Shown: positions 11,077 through 22,110, numbered from the stretch's first letter. The stretch: DNA of 64,000 nt from Protopterus annectens (GCF_019279795.1 NC_056745.1:1490875503-1490939502); one strand, 5' to 3'. The notes: generated by a model from the letters alone, not told the origin. A program made the numbers and translations.

Positions 11077-11173
11077 TACTGCAGCTGTATTAGCACTCGA
11101 ACATCTACATTTATGGTATGTACAAAACTGTACTATGTTCATCGTGCATACAGCTGCAGTAATCACAGATGGG
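11077..11173. repeat. DIRS internal complementary region
   Basis: The first half is complementary to the left outer end (10672-10735) and the second half, starting ATGTTCATCGTGCAT, is complementary to the right outer end (16194-16231). In the DIRS-1 model this region templates joining of the two ends into a circle before recombinase-mediated integration. It lies close to the 3' end of the coding region, as usual. Confidence 0.88.
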
Positions 11174-11207
11174 TAGAATCCCAAAGCTACGCACAGGGTG
11201 GTAGGTG

Positions 11208-12300
11208 CTAGGAGGAACTGGGTTGAGCCAGAATGCCCTGCAAAACAGCAGTGGCAAAGCCTGCTCTTGTTCTGGAATATAAGGGCAGGTGGTAGTGTTT
11301 TGTGAAGGTATGTACAGAACTCCAAGTGGCTGCCTCCAGAATATCTTTGGTAGGAACTCCTCTGAGGAAGGCTGTAGAGGTAGCTGTGGCCCTGGTGGAG
11401 TGTGATCTGATACCTGTAGGAACAGATTTCCCATGATAGGAATAACAAAACCGTATGCAGTGGCCTATCCACTTTGAAATAGTCTGCTTGGAAACTGGCT
11501 TCCCTTGAGCCCCTACAGCATAGGACACAAAGAGTTGTTCTGATTTCCTGAAGGACTTTGTTCTGTCCAAATAGTAACGTAGCTGCCTATGGATATCTAA
11601 GGAATGTAGCAGCCTTTCCCCTTTGTTTTGAGGATTGGGGTAAAAGGTAGGAAGGTGTATGGCTTGATTTAAAGCTACCCTAGATACCACTTTAGGCATA
11701 AATGATGGGTTGGTATGAAGGGAGACCCTGTCCTGATGGAAAATGAGAAAGGGCTGCACCGCCATGAGGGCCTGTAATTCCGAAACTCTACGACCTGAAG
11801 TGATAGCTAGAAGGAAGGCAGTTTTCCAGGACAAATATTGCAAATCTGTTGAGGCAGCTGGTTCAAAAGGGGGCAATGTTAATTTTTCTAGTATGTAATT
11901 AAGATCCCAGGCTGGTATTGGTTGTTTCCTTGGTGGTCTAATATTCTTAGCCCCTCTGAGGAACTGTCGTAAAAGTGGGTGAGAAAATAAAGGAGGATCC
12001 GTGTTGTATTCTGCAGAAATAGCTGAGGCATGGATTTTTATGGAAGAAAATGAAAGTCCACTGTTCAGCAGCTCAGCTAGATATTGTAATACCTGAGGCA
12101 AGTTCAGTTTTCTAGGGTCCTGGCCTTTTTTCGCATTCCAAGAACAAAAACGCTTCCATTTTGTGGAATAAGCTTTTCTAGTTGATGGTCTTCTGGCCTC
12201 CAAAATGACATCCTGCACCTCCTTGGAGAGTAGGGTCTGTTGTGGTGTTAAGGAATTTTCCATGCAGTGAGATTGAGTGTTTTCAGCTGACTGTGGAGAG
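11208..12300 (-). CDS. DIRS tyrosine recombinase (YR)
   Basis: This encodes the lambda-integrase-type recombinase that inserts the circular DIRS DNA. Visible landmarks: SGRRVSELQAL (box I arginine), SHSTRATATS (H-x-x-R) and, about 30 residues on, TKHYH with the likely nucleophilic tyrosine near the C-terminus. The N-terminal core-binding part (RRPSTRKAYSTKWKRFCSW) is also typical. The frame stays open upstream to 13457 across the RT/RNase H gene in another phase; overlap of these two genes is usual in DIRS. The domain is about 350 residues, the usual size. Confidence 0.9.
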
Positions 12301-14197
12301 TTTTGTAACTGTGCTGAGTCAGTAGAAGGGGCATTAGAGGCAGGGACCAGGGAGGAGTATGTGTTAGGCTCCTCAGCAATGGGTACCAGTGTTGCCTTGG
12401 CCAATCTGGAGCAATCAGTATCATCTTCGGTCTGTCTGCTCTTGCTTTCAAAAGTACCTTGGGCAGAAGAGGCAGAGGTGGGAATGCGTAAACTGTCCAT
12501 GCTGTCCAACTGAATGAAAGGGCGTCCACTCTCCAGGCCTTTGGATGAAAGGTCCTCGAACAAAACTTTTCCAATTGATGATTCCTGTGGGAGGCAAAAA
12601 GATCTATGTCTGGCCTCCCCCACACTTGGGTTATTTCTGCAAACACCTGCGGATGTAACTTCCATTCGTGTGGATCTGTCATATTTCTGCTTAATTTGTC
12701 TGCCAGTGTGTTTTCCAATCCTGGCAGGTACTGTGCTTGAAGTTCGATTTGCCATTCCAGAGCCAAGTTCCAAAGGGTCATGGCTAGTCTGCACAAGGGG
12801 TATGAATGTGTTCCTCCTTGTTTGTTTATGTACCACATTACTGTGGTGTTGTCTGTTCTTATCAATAATTGTCGTGGATGCAGGAGGTCCTTGAAAGCTG
12901 TAATTGCATTTATTACTGCTAGCATTTCTTTTTGATTGATGTGGAGGTGCTTTTCTTTTTGGGACCATTTGCCCTGGATGCACCTGTCCGTCATGTGCGC
13001 CCCCCAAGCGTAATCTGAGGCATCTGTTGTGATAACTTGCTCTGCTTGAGGCTTGCAGAATGGGAGGCCTGTGTTTGCTTGACATGCTCGGGCCCACCAT
13101 AGAAATTCCTTTTGCAAACATGGGATTATTGGTAGTATTGTTTCCAAACTGTGACTGTGGTGAGACCATAGGTTTTTTAGGTACCATTGAAATTTCCTCA
13201 TATGCAGCTTTGCACATGGGATTAAAAGAATGCAAGATGCCATGAATCCCAGAGCCTGCAGGATTTTCCTTGCAGTAAGCCTGGTACTTTTTGCTAGTAT
13301 TTTGAAGTACTGAGATAGTTGCCCTTGTTTTTCTGGCATAAGATAGGCCATCTGGGTGTTTGTGTCCAAGTTGGCACCCAGGAAGATTATTTTCTGAGAT
13401 GGTGTTAGCCTTGATTTCTCTTTGTTGATTGTGTATCCCAGGGCATGCAATAGCCATGTCACAAATGTCAGATGTTCCAGAAGTATGTGCTTGCTGTCCG
13501 CTTGGATCAAGCAGTCATCCAAATAAGGGTAAATTTGTATCCCTTGAAGTCTGCAGTAGGCAATCACTGATGCCAGGCACTTTGTGAATACTCTGGGCGC
13601 AGTAGATAGGTCAAAGGGCAATGCAGAGAATTGATAGTGGATTGAACCTGCAAGAAATCCGAGGTATCTTCTGCAGTTTTGTCTGATTGGGACATGCAGG
13701 TATGCCTCCTTGAGGTCCAATGTTACCAGCCAAAACTCCTTGCCCAGCATGGGAAGAAGTTGCTGCAATGTGAGCATCTTGAATTTTAGTACGAGTAGAA
13801 ATGTGTTTAGGATGGATAAGTCCAAAATGGGTCTCCAGTCGGTTCCTTTCCTTGGTACCAGAAAAAGCCTTGAATAAAAACCTTGACCTTGTTCATGAGA
13901 AGGTACCTCTTGAATAGCACTCATGTTTAAGAGTTTTGAAATTTGTAGATGTGCCTCTGCCCTTTGATTCTGTGGCAGGTTTGGCATGCCTCTCATTTTT
14001 GGAAGAGTGTGGAAATGAAATTTGTAGCCTCTGTTTATAATGTCCAGGATCCATTTGTCTGTTGTGACAATATGCCAATTGTTTGCAAATAATGCTAGCT
14101 TTCCTCCCAAAGGTGCTGCCAGCTGAGACGTGCTTGGCATGGAAATGAGGGAGTCATTGGGTTTGCTTCCTGTATTGTTGTGCACTGTCCTCGCCAC
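12248..14197 (-). CDS. DIRS reverse transcriptase / RNase H
   Basis: A 649-residue open frame. RT: LVPRKGTDWRPILDLSILN at about residues 113-131, LVTLDLKEAYLHVPI (first Asp) near 157-171, and YPYLDDCLIQ with the YLDD catalytic pair at 225-228. RNase H: TTDASDYAWG at about 390-399, KEMLAVINAI near 424-433 and LLIRTDN near 444-450. It copies the element's RNA and removes the template strand. The upstream capsid-like region overlaps it slightly (14154-14197). Full length for the family and looks intact. Confidence 0.92.
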   Translation of the reverse strand: MARTVHNNTGSKPNDSLISMPSTSQLAAPLGGKLALFANNWHIVTTDKWILDIINRGYKFHFHTLPKMRGMPNLPQNQRAEAHLQISKLLNMSAIQEVPSHEQGQGFYSRLFLVPRKGTDWRPILDLSILNTFLLVLKFKMLTLQQLLPMLGKEFWLVTLDLKEAYLHVPIRQNCRRYLGFLAGSIHYQFSALPFDLSTAPRVFTKCLASVIAYCRLQGIQIYPYLDDCLIQADSKHILLEHLTFVTWLLHALGYTINKEKSRLTPSQKIIFLGANLDTNTQMAYLMPEKQGQLSQYFKILAKSTRLTARKILQALGFMASCILLIPCAKLHMRKFQWYLKNLWSHHSHSLETILPIIPCLQKEFLWWARACQANTGLPFCKPQAEQVITTDASDYAWGAHMTDRCIQGKWSQKEKHLHINQKEMLAVINAITAFKDLLHPRQLLIRTDNTTVMWYINKQGGTHSYPLCRLAMTLWNLALEWQIELQAQYLPGLENTLADKLSRNMTDPHEWKLHPQVFAEITQVWGRPDIDLFASHRNHQLEKFCSRTFHPKAWRVDALSFSWTAWTVYAFPPLPLLPKVLLKARADRPKMILIAPDWPRQHWYPLLRSLTHTPPWSLPLMPLLLTQHSYKTLHSQLKTLNLTAWKIP

Positions 14198-15919
14198 CTC
14201 TTGGTGCTGGAGTTTGCCATTGTCGTCCTCTATATGATCCTTGTGATTGCCCTCTGCCCCTTGTGCCTGTATCTACCTCTTTGGGGCTTGTCAGTGGCTG
14301 GAAAGGACCAGTTCTTTGAAGGCCAATTTCTGCTAAAACGTGGTGGTTGGACCTGAAAAAGGTTTTGACAGTTTGCATGGATTTGGCTTTTTCTTCCATT
14401 TTCTGTAATATCTCCTCAGCATTAGTACCAAACAGCACATCCTTTTGTAAAGGAGCATCTAGAAGTTTAGCTTTCACATGATCAGGCAAGTTTTGTTCTC
14501 TAAGCCAAGCATGTCTGCGAATGACTGATCCCGTAGCAGCCGCTCTACTTGAAGCCTCTAGGGCATCATAACCACATTATAAAGTGTGTTTACCCACTTG
14601 CTCTGCACTATGCATCATATCCTGTAACTCCTATAAATCTGGTTGTTCAGGTTGAGACATTTTGTTCCTTAATTGTGATAACAGGAACTGTTGATATTTA
14701 AGCTTATGAAACTGACAATTTAAGGCCCTCATGGCTAGGGTGGCCGAGGTATATACCTTTTTACCCCACCTTTCTAAAGATCTTGATTCCCTTTCTGCAG
14801 GAAGTGGATTCTTGGCAGTGGAGGCCTTCAATCCCTTGGGGCCTTGTGAAATGGTTTCAGGGTCAGCATTATGGCTTTTGAAGAGAAATTGGTGAGAGCT
14901 GGGTACTCTGTAATACCTATCAGGTTTGACTGGTGCAGGAGGCAGAGAATCCGGGTTAAGGCAAGCCTCCGAATAGACATCATCCAGTATGTCCAAAACA
15001 GGGGTATAGCCAGAGGTCTGTGTTGAGGTAACAAAAGAAATTCCCTAAGTCTTTTCTTGGAATCTGAAAAGTCTTGGCCTTCCCAATGGAAGTGTTCCTC
15101 AAGGTGTGCAAGGTTTCCCCAAAGGAAAAATCCTCAGGAGGGGATACAGAAGGAATGGACTGTTCTGCATCCGAATCCTCAAAAGGAGAGTAAGAGTGTT
15201 CCTCTGCATCAGAATGTTCTGATAAAATGGATCCCTGATCAGAAGAGGGAGAATCTTCCTCCACTCTGGGTCTCTTGTCTGGAGGGGGTTGAGAACCTCT
15301 GATAAGAGTAATTAAATCCTCAGCCATTTTAAGCATCTGTTTTTTAGGCATGGGACCTGGAGATGGGCCCTGTGCAACAGGCCTCGTGGGATGCCTGGCT
15401 GCTTTGGATTTAGTAAAGGCCTTAATTGAAAAAGAAGATGAGGGCCTAAATACACCATGGGTGGAGGTGGACCTGTCCACATTAGTAGGCTCAACATTAG
15501 CAAAGGCTTCGGTTGTAGTCTGGGAAAGGGCCGAGGTCCCAGCGGTCTCGGGTACAGAGGACACCGCCAAAGGAGTGTCGTCGGTAGTCAGGGACTGCAA
15601 AGGCATCTCGCTGAGAACCGGACCACGTGTAGCCTGTTTTGGCGGGGACCGCGGGCCTCGCGTGTCGGTCCTTTTCCTTGCGTTTTTTGGACAAAACGGT
15701 AGTCGGAGTGTCCGACGACATTTTATAATCAAAAGCTTTACCAAAGTAGTGCTGGGCGAACTCCGTCCGACGCTTAATAGTGCGTTTATTTAAGGTAGCG
15801 CAAAAGCGACAGCCCAAGACGTCATGGTCTGGGCCCAAACAAGGTATGCAGAGGGAATGGAAATCCTTATGCGGTATTTGCTTCCCACAAGAAATACAAT
15901 TATTAACTTTTTCTGACAT
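14154..15919 (-). pseudogene. DIRS capsid-like (gag) region
   Basis: The N-terminus at 15919 reads MSEKVNNCISCGKQIPH and continues with a C-x2-C, C-x2-C and C-x2-C cysteine pattern (NCISC, LCIPC, GCRFC), which fits the zinc-binding N-terminal domain of DIRS gag proteins. Proline/serine-rich linker text follows (around 15300-15700), then acidic SDAEEHSYSPFEDSDAEQS near 15150-15230 and a C-terminal part near 14154-14996. Reading frame shifts between these parts suggest one or two breaks. Putative capsid/nucleic-acid-binding role is by family analogy. Confidence 0.65.
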
Positions 15920-16059
15920 CGGTCTGAGGCAAGAAAAGTTTCCCCAACGGGGTACTTAGCTTTAATGAAGACTTCGGTTTCCAAAATATTCGTAATTCAG
16001 GAGCTGGCCGACCGGCACTTGCGAACTGCTTCTGCTTCGGGCACTGCACGGCAAAAAAG

Positions 16060-16219
16060 ACTGAAGAACATGGCGTCGGCTGTGTCTTATATACTCTGGC
16101 CTCACTGACGTCAGAAGAGAAAGCGACGACAACCGACGCCGGACCAAGACTTTGGAATTCGGCCGATCTAGGGACCGCCTGACGGCAGAAAACCCATCTG
16201 TGATTACTGCAGCTGTATG
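16060..16219. repeat. DIRS inverted terminal repeat, right
   Basis: Inverse partner of 10719-10880. Contains CTGTGTCTTATATACTCTGG, so the transcription-start side of the minus-strand element carries a TATA-like element; this copy probably holds the element's promoter. Only a handful of differences from the left copy are visible. Confidence 0.9.
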
Positions 16220-16231
16220 CACGATGAACAT

Positions 16232-16441
16232 CAGGCACCGCACAAGGCCCGATATTTACAGAATGGATTTATGCATGGCTTGTTGCACAGGATCGGTGGA
16301 TCTACAGTCTGTCATGACAGCATCACTGCAGAAGATGTTCACTTGTTCAGAAAGGATGGCATTCGCCTAACAGAGGAGGGTATTGCATTGTTCTTGACTG
16401 ACCTCCACAATGGCGTGAGGAGAGCTATGCAGGATTGGTAA
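16232..16441 (+). pseudogene. SGNH hydrolase-like ORF, C-terminal part
   Basis: Directly after the DIRS right end, an open frame carries HDSITAEDVHLFRKDGIRLT then EEGIALFLTDLHNGVRRAM and ends at a stop at 16439-16441. This corresponds to SGNH block V, where family members have D-x-x-H (usually D-G-V-H); here the position reads D-G-I-R, so the usual catalytic His seems replaced. It belongs with the N-terminal part at 10322-10671, separated by the DIRS insertion. Confidence 0.55.
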
Positions 16442-16451
16442 TATTGTGAGA

Positions 16452-16495
16452 AGAATGGAAAACACCCATTACCAGAATGGAAAACACCCATTACC
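16452..16495. repeat. 22-bp tandem pair
   Basis: AGAATGGAAAACACCCATTA plus CC occurs twice in immediate succession just after the SGNH-like ORF stop. Confidence 0.9.
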
Positions 16496-17033
16496 AAGTA
16501 GGACCAGTATAGTAAGTAAAACACTAATATGAAATGTGTTGTTTAAAATATATTTCTCTGAGTTTGGCAAATAACTGTGGTAAGGAGCTGGTGAGGATGC
16601 TGAGAAAGAACAACTGTTTTAGGAGAGTGCTACCACGTACAATGTAATATGTCAGTGACCATCCTGCAATACTTCATTTTTTTAGTCTGCTTTTATCAGG
16701 CATGTGTAAAGTTAGATGATAGGAAGGGTTTACTAATTCAGCAATGGACCTAAGGAATCAATATCTGTATAGACACATGTAAAGAGAAAAGGCATAGTTA
16801 AGGCAGACTGCTGACACTGAAGGAGGTTGAGACTGCAGTGCTATCGGCTGTCTGAGTGGGTAGCCAGCACAGCTATCAGACCGATGAGATGGCCTTGCCT
16901 GCCACTGTCCCATGCCTGTTCTGGGTTCATTAGTGGAGTGGTGGTCCTTACCTTGCTTTTTCTCTTTACATGTACCCATTTGGCAGTATGTTGGCTACAC
17001 CAAGAATGTGCATATTTACAATCATGTGTCTAC

Positions 17034-18100
17034 ATGGTAAAACAACTGCTTCTGAATGCTGTACACAGGTACATATATCAGTTTTGTTAGGACTTAGGTT
17101 ATGGAAATTTATGATTTTTTCATATTTTGGTGAATAACTTTGCAAGGGAGCATGTCAGTGTGCCAAGTAATACCTCATTTTGAAGACAGTATTGGTAGTT
17201 CCACCATGGCAAACAAATTGTGTCTGTATGTTGCACACATGTGCAGATATCAAAGTTTGTTTCGGAGTTAGGTTATGGAAATTATTCATTTTTTTTCATA
17301 TTTTGGTAGATAAGTTTGTAAGGTAGCATCTTAATGTGCCAAGTAATACCTCATTTTGAAGACAGTATTGCTGGTTCTAACATGGTAAAAGAATTGTGCC
17401 TGTATGTTGGACACGTGCAGATATCAAAGTTTGTTTGGAATTAGGTTATGGAAAGTATTATTTTTTTTCATATTTTGGTAAATAACTTTGCAAGGGAGCA
17501 TGTCAATGTGCCAAGTAATACCTCATTTTGAAGACAGTATTGGTAGTTCCACCATGGTAAATGAATTGTGTCTGTATGTCGCACACATGTGCAGATATCA
17601 AAGTTTGTTTCGGACTTGGGTTATGGAAATTATGATTTTTTTTTCATATTTTGGTAGATAACTTTGCAAGGGAGCATCTAAATGTGCCAAGTAATACCTC
17701 ATTTTGAAGACACTGTTACTCCTTACAACATGGAAAAAGAACTATGTCTGTGCACTGTACACATGTACAGATATCACAGTTTGTTTAGTCTTGTACAATT
17801 ATGAAAATTATACATTTACAATACTTCTCATTATTATGCCCATATCTTTGCAAGGGAGCATAGTGATCACACAAATGATGCATCATTTTGAAGCTGACAT
17901 TCAGACGCACAACTTCTACACTGATATGTAGGCTCTGTCTGTTATAAGTGATGAGGTATTATGCTTTGTTTATTTATCAATTATGAGAAACAATATATTA
18001 ATCATATTTCTGTGAATATCTCAAGAAAGGAGCATCCCACAGTAATGGTTAAGGTATCATTTTAAAGCTGACATTCATATTAACACATTAAATTCAAATT
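17034..18100. repeat. ~178-bp tandem repeat array, decaying to the right
   Basis: A unit containing TCATATTTTGGT, AACTTTGCAAGGGAGCAT, GTGCCAAGTAATACCTCATT and TTGAAGACAGTATTG recurs with starts near 17118, 17298, 17470 and 17645 (period about 175-180). Two further copies near 17825 and 18008 keep only GGGAGCAT and the CATTTT.AAG.TGACA region. A related but poorer match lies at 16560-16620. Identity falls from left to right, so the array is old with some homogenisation on the left. Confidence 0.85.
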
Positions 18101-18199
18101 GTATAGATCTGCATGGTGCATTGACTATGATATTGTGCTTTGCTTTTCCAAAAAGGTAAAAAAATGTGCACATTATCAGCCTTCCTTGCCAGATATTTA

Positions 18200-20226
18200 A
18201 TAATGACTTTGATATGCACTATCAACATTTACACTGTTGGAAAGTTGTGTCTGAACAACTTTCACATTTACATTTTTAGTTTAGCTCTTATAGTTAAAGA
18301 GTTATGAACATTTGTTTTCTGTATGGTATTACAAATGGATTTTCTGAAAATGAGCTCAGGCTGCACTGTTGTTCCTATAGTGGAATTAAGCAGGCAGCTT
18401 TTCCTGAGCTGCTCCGGAGTGAATGAGCTAACTGCTGTATCATATCCTAGCTATATATATATATATGTATATCTGTATTTGTATGCATATATACATATAT
18501 ATTGCTGTACATATATATCTAAGGACATGTGGATGTATGGGTGTCTGCATATGTATATATGTATATGTGTATATGTGGGTATTTATTTTATGTCACTCTA
18601 TGTATGTATACATTTGTACTACAGAGAGGGGGGTATATATCCATTTAGTTATGGGTATTAATACTAACACATATACCTCTAAATCTTTAGCTACATGTCC
18701 TGTAATGTAGACTGGTATTACTGGATACTGTGTTTCGTGTGCATACCGGCCAACCCTGTGTGCCATGTATGCTTTGCGATACCTACAACTAAATACGTTG
18801 GTGTACACAGTCACACGTGACATCTATTGTTAGTATCAGGAATACATTCGTCCCATGTGGGACAACTCAAACATTGGGTATTCAACCTTCGTCTACACCC
18901 AGGGTTACATAGGAAACCCTGGCTATGTGCATGGTCTCTGGTGTGTGCCACACCTAGGATACTTGGGTCGGGACATCATTGGGGATGGGTCCCGAGGGGG
19001 GGCAATGTGTGGTGGTGTGGTAGCTATGGGCCAGTAACCAGGGTGCTGTGGGTGGGGGGAAGCTGAACTGTGGGTTATGCATGTATGTGTTGGGGATGGC
19101 CTAGGTTGGATGGGCCTGTACTGCTTGGCCCGCCTAGTCGGTGTGTGAGAGGGTTATGTGATGTCGACAGGTGACACATAACAGAGGGCTGATTTAATTC
19201 CCTAGTTCAATGACAGACATACAATGCTATGAGCTTGGTAGTGTATTGCAGGGCGGACGTGTTTGGCTGGGCAGGGGGGTATGCAAATTCATACTTGACG
19301 TATATTGTTTGGGGCCTCTCAGGCCCATTGATGGTGCATGTGGTCATGTATGTTTCTGTTTATCTACTATTAGTATCTACAGATGTCTGGCCATATATAC
19401 CTCTGTGGGTATATATATTTGCTTACATGTCTAACTATGTCGGAATATACCTACAAAGACATATCTGTGTACATATGTCACTTGATGTGTATATGTGGAC
19501 ATCTAGATATTGACATATATATATGTGTAGTCAGCATTTGCATGTATATCTGTTCATATATTTGTATATATATATATATATGTGTGTATATATCTCTGGA
19601 TATTTATATATATATATTTATATACATGTGACTACATCTATAGATGTATTGTATTTGTTTAGTTAATGATATATTTACAGGAACACACCCATCTAGCTGT
19701 AGGTATACATTCTCTGCACTGTCGCATGACTGGGCTGGGGTTATGTTTCTGGCAACATACAATTTCTGCATATCTGGCATGGCTTAGTGGCAAATCGTTT
19801 CGTGTATGGTCCTGGGTTCCGGCCTTGTGGAGGCTGTTTATTTTGTTGCTGGGCAGAACACCGACCATTGGATATGGTGTGCTTAAGGCACTTTCAAGCG
19901 GTTGTAAGCAGGTGTGCGCAGAGGTAAGCACTGCTGTCTTCCGGTCACAGTGTCTTACATGCAGTTAGCTTCTCCTTTGTTTAATCTGTGTTGGCGGTGC
20001 TTCACCACGCCCAAACGCACTTGCACATGCTTACTAGTGCTTACATATGCTTATTACTGCTCATCTGTGCTTACGCCTGCTTACTGCTGACTTATTCATT
20101 ATGGTACTGACTCTTCACATGTGCATTTAATGCAGTACTCCAGTTCACATTTAAATGCTATTTAGTAGGTTATACAGCAATAAAATGTAAACTGTTCGTA
20201 TACAGATTTCACATGGAAAATGGTAT
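18200..20226. other. AT-rich unassigned DNA with TA/TG tracts
   Basis: No supported gene. TATA/TGTA-rich tracts lie at about 18445-18570 and 19490-19640. A short frame at 18855-19037 is open by chance. At 20000-20110 the word TGCTTA recurs about every 12-20 bp, a degenerate short repeat. Confidence 0.5.
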
Positions 20227-20302
20227 GTGCTGCAGTGGGACTTGAACCGGGAATGTCTGCTCATTAGAGAGATGCTCTGACCACTACACTATTGCTGTGC
20301 TG
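20227..20302 (-). other. tRNA-like segment with Pol III A and B boxes
   Basis: Minus strand: TAGTGTAGTGGTCAGAGC fits an A box, and CCCGGTTCAAGTCC a B box about 35 nt downstream. However, the acceptor and T stems do not pair properly, so this is not a functional tRNA. A tRNA-derived SINE head or tRNA pseudogene is the best reading. Confidence 0.4.
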
Positions 20303-20779
20303 CTTCATTTGCATATATCTTCCTTGTTATTTTCTTCAGCCTTTTAAGCTGCTTTAACTGTAGCTAAGCGATGGGCACACCCGCACACCTACGGTTATCT
20401 GTACTCGGAGTTTTAAAAATAATTACAGGGGTTACTTTTTATTTTTATGTCATGTTGCTGTTGTATACATGGGGGACTGTTGGTGGGGATATGCAGACAC
20501 CTATGAGCGGTCTCGCTCATTTATTTTCAGTTTCTGCTGTTTTACTTTGCAGGGGCGTGTTTATTCTGAGAGCTCTGCTCTCAGACATGCTCCCTGCACT
20601 CGTCCATGCTCCATGTAGGATTAGGAGGTCAGGCAGCGCGCCTTCATTAATATGCTTGGTGCGCTGCCATCCTCCTCCTAAATGTCCGCTTCCGTGCAGG
20701 ACTAGACTAGTCCTGCACAGAAGATTAGTGAATCCGGGGGGTCTGTCTTTGCATTTTTACTAAATGCACATGCTAACAC
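20303..20779. other. Unassigned DNA
   Basis: A frame at 20371-20763 is open for 130 codons but has no recognisable domain, and its composition looks like translated non-coding DNA (hydrophobic, Leu/Cys rich). I do not call it a gene. Confidence 0.4.
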
Positions 20780-21050
20780 CTGTTTAGCATTTGTAGCTAC
20801 CAATATATTTTGTAAATACTATTGATTGTTTTTATAAATTCTGTCTTTGAATTTTTACTAAATGCACCTTCTAACACCACTTAATACCTGTACTTCTGTA
20901 TTAATACATGTACTTCTCTATGTTGTATTCTAATAACTTGTTTTTAAGTAATTTGTATTTTTTGGAGCTTTTCTCTAAAGGACTTCATTGAAAATGGGCT
21001 CCTCCAGGCCCCATGGACCATCTTGGCAAACAAACTGCAAATAAATAGAC
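20780..21050 (+). mobile_element. L2-clade LINE 3' end
   Basis: Ends with the L2 tail block common to this window: TTTGGAGCTTTTCTCT, ATTGAAAATGGGCTCC, TCTTGGCAAACAAACTGCAA, ATAAATAGA. Only 3' untranslated sequence is present, so this copy is strongly 5'-truncated. Confidence 0.6.
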
Positions 21051-21379
21051 AGTCTCCCAGCGCTGTTTATGGAATAAACAAGTACTTGGCACATCCTGAA
21101 GTGTTGTTTTTGACTCAAGACTAAAAGGCAGAACTCTGTTATTTATCTGTGAACTTTAACAAGTGAGAACTGTGTCCACACTCTTGGTGTTTTGCTGAAA
21201 CCATTCAAGGTAGACAAAGGAGACAGCAAGAATGGGTTTTGTCTCCTTGCGTGTTTGTGATTTTTGTGGACATGATATCAAGATGCAGCCAAAGTCTGGA
21301 CAGTATCCAGTTTGAGGACACAACAGCTGCACCTTTGTTGTCTGTAGTTGAAGAGGTCCTCTTACCTCAAGTGAATCTG

Positions 21380-22110
21380 GTGTGCAATGCAGGGGTTATA
21401 CAGCAGCTGTCATGTTCTCCAGTGTGCAATGCAGTGGTTATACATCTATCATGCTCTCTCATGTGCAATGGAGTGGTTATGCAATAGCTAATTAGCTCTC
21501 CAGTGTGCAATGCAGTGGTTATACAACATCTATCATGCTCTCTCATGTGCAATGGAGTGGTTATACAATAGGTAATTAGCTCTCTAGTGTGCAATGGAGT
21601 GGTTATACAACAGCTACCATGTTCTCCAGTGAGAAATACAGTGGTTATACAACATCTATCGTGCTCTCTTGTGTGCAATGGAGTGGTTATGCAATAGCTA
21701 ACTAGCTCTCCTGTGTGCAATGGAGTGGTTATACAACAGCTACCATGTTCTCCAATGCACATTGCAGTGGTTATACATCTATCATGCTCTCTTGTGTGCA
21801 ATGGAGTGGTTATGCAATAGCTAATTACTTCTCCAGTGTGCAATGGAGTGGTTATACAACAGCCTACCATGTTCTCAAGTGTGTAATGCAGTGGTTATAC
21901 AGCAGCTGTCATGTTCTGCAGTGTGCTATGCAGTGGTTATACAATAGCTACAGTGCTCTCCTGTGTTCAGTGCATTGGTTATACATCATCTACCATGTGT
22001 TGTGCAGTGGTCATACAACTGCTTCTGTGCTCTCCATTGTGCAATGCAGCAGTCACACAACAGCTACATGTTCTCCAGTGTGGAATGCAGTGGTTACATA
22101 ACAGCTATGC
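21380..22110. repeat. ~43-bp minisatellite with three-unit higher order
   Basis: About 16-17 units built on GTGTGCAATG.AGTGGTTAT, AC AACAGCTA.CATG and TTCTCCA. Neighbouring units differ (CATCTATC versus AATAGCTAATTA versus AACAGCTACCATG) and these variants recur about every 129 bp, a three-unit higher-order repeat. Because 129 is divisible by three, frames stay open on both strands (21367-21870 minus, 21715-22101 plus); these are not considered genes. Confidence 0.85.

Larger units (their letters stand above)
10672..16231 (-). mobile_element. DIRS-type tyrosine-recombinase retrotransposon, near-whole
   Basis: A 5.56-kb element reading on the minus strand: capsid-like region, RT/RNase H, tyrosine recombinase, in DIRS order. 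Inverted terminal repeats of ~160 bp (10719-10880 and 16060-16219) flank it, and an internal complementary region at 11077-11173 is complementary to both outer ends, which is the diagnostic DIRS architecture. Long open pol frames and high ITR identity indicate a young copy. It looks close to whole, with probably one or two breaks in the capsid-like region. There is no obvious target duplication, as expected for recombinase-mediated insertion. Confidence 0.93.

Noticed and set aside
15057-15793. Plus-strand frames inside the DIRS capsid-like region (81-147 codons)
   Set aside because: They lie opposite the minus-strand frame, show no domain, and follow from the open minus-strand coding.
18827-19066. 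Overlapping short frames with LGRDIIGD, faintly like the end of a retropepsin
   Set aside because: No catalytic D-T/S-G motif or neighbouring retroelement parts; likely chance.
20227-20302. Functional tRNA gene
   Set aside because: A and B boxes are present but acceptor and T stems do not pair.
20371-20763. 130-codon frame with hydrophobic N-terminal half, membrane-protein-like
   Set aside because: No recognisable domain, no promoter or splice context, composition like random DNA.
21367-21870. Repeats with regular spacing considered as a CRISPR-like array
   Set aside because: Units are contiguous ~43-bp minisatellite copies without unique spacers, in a vertebrate-type genome.
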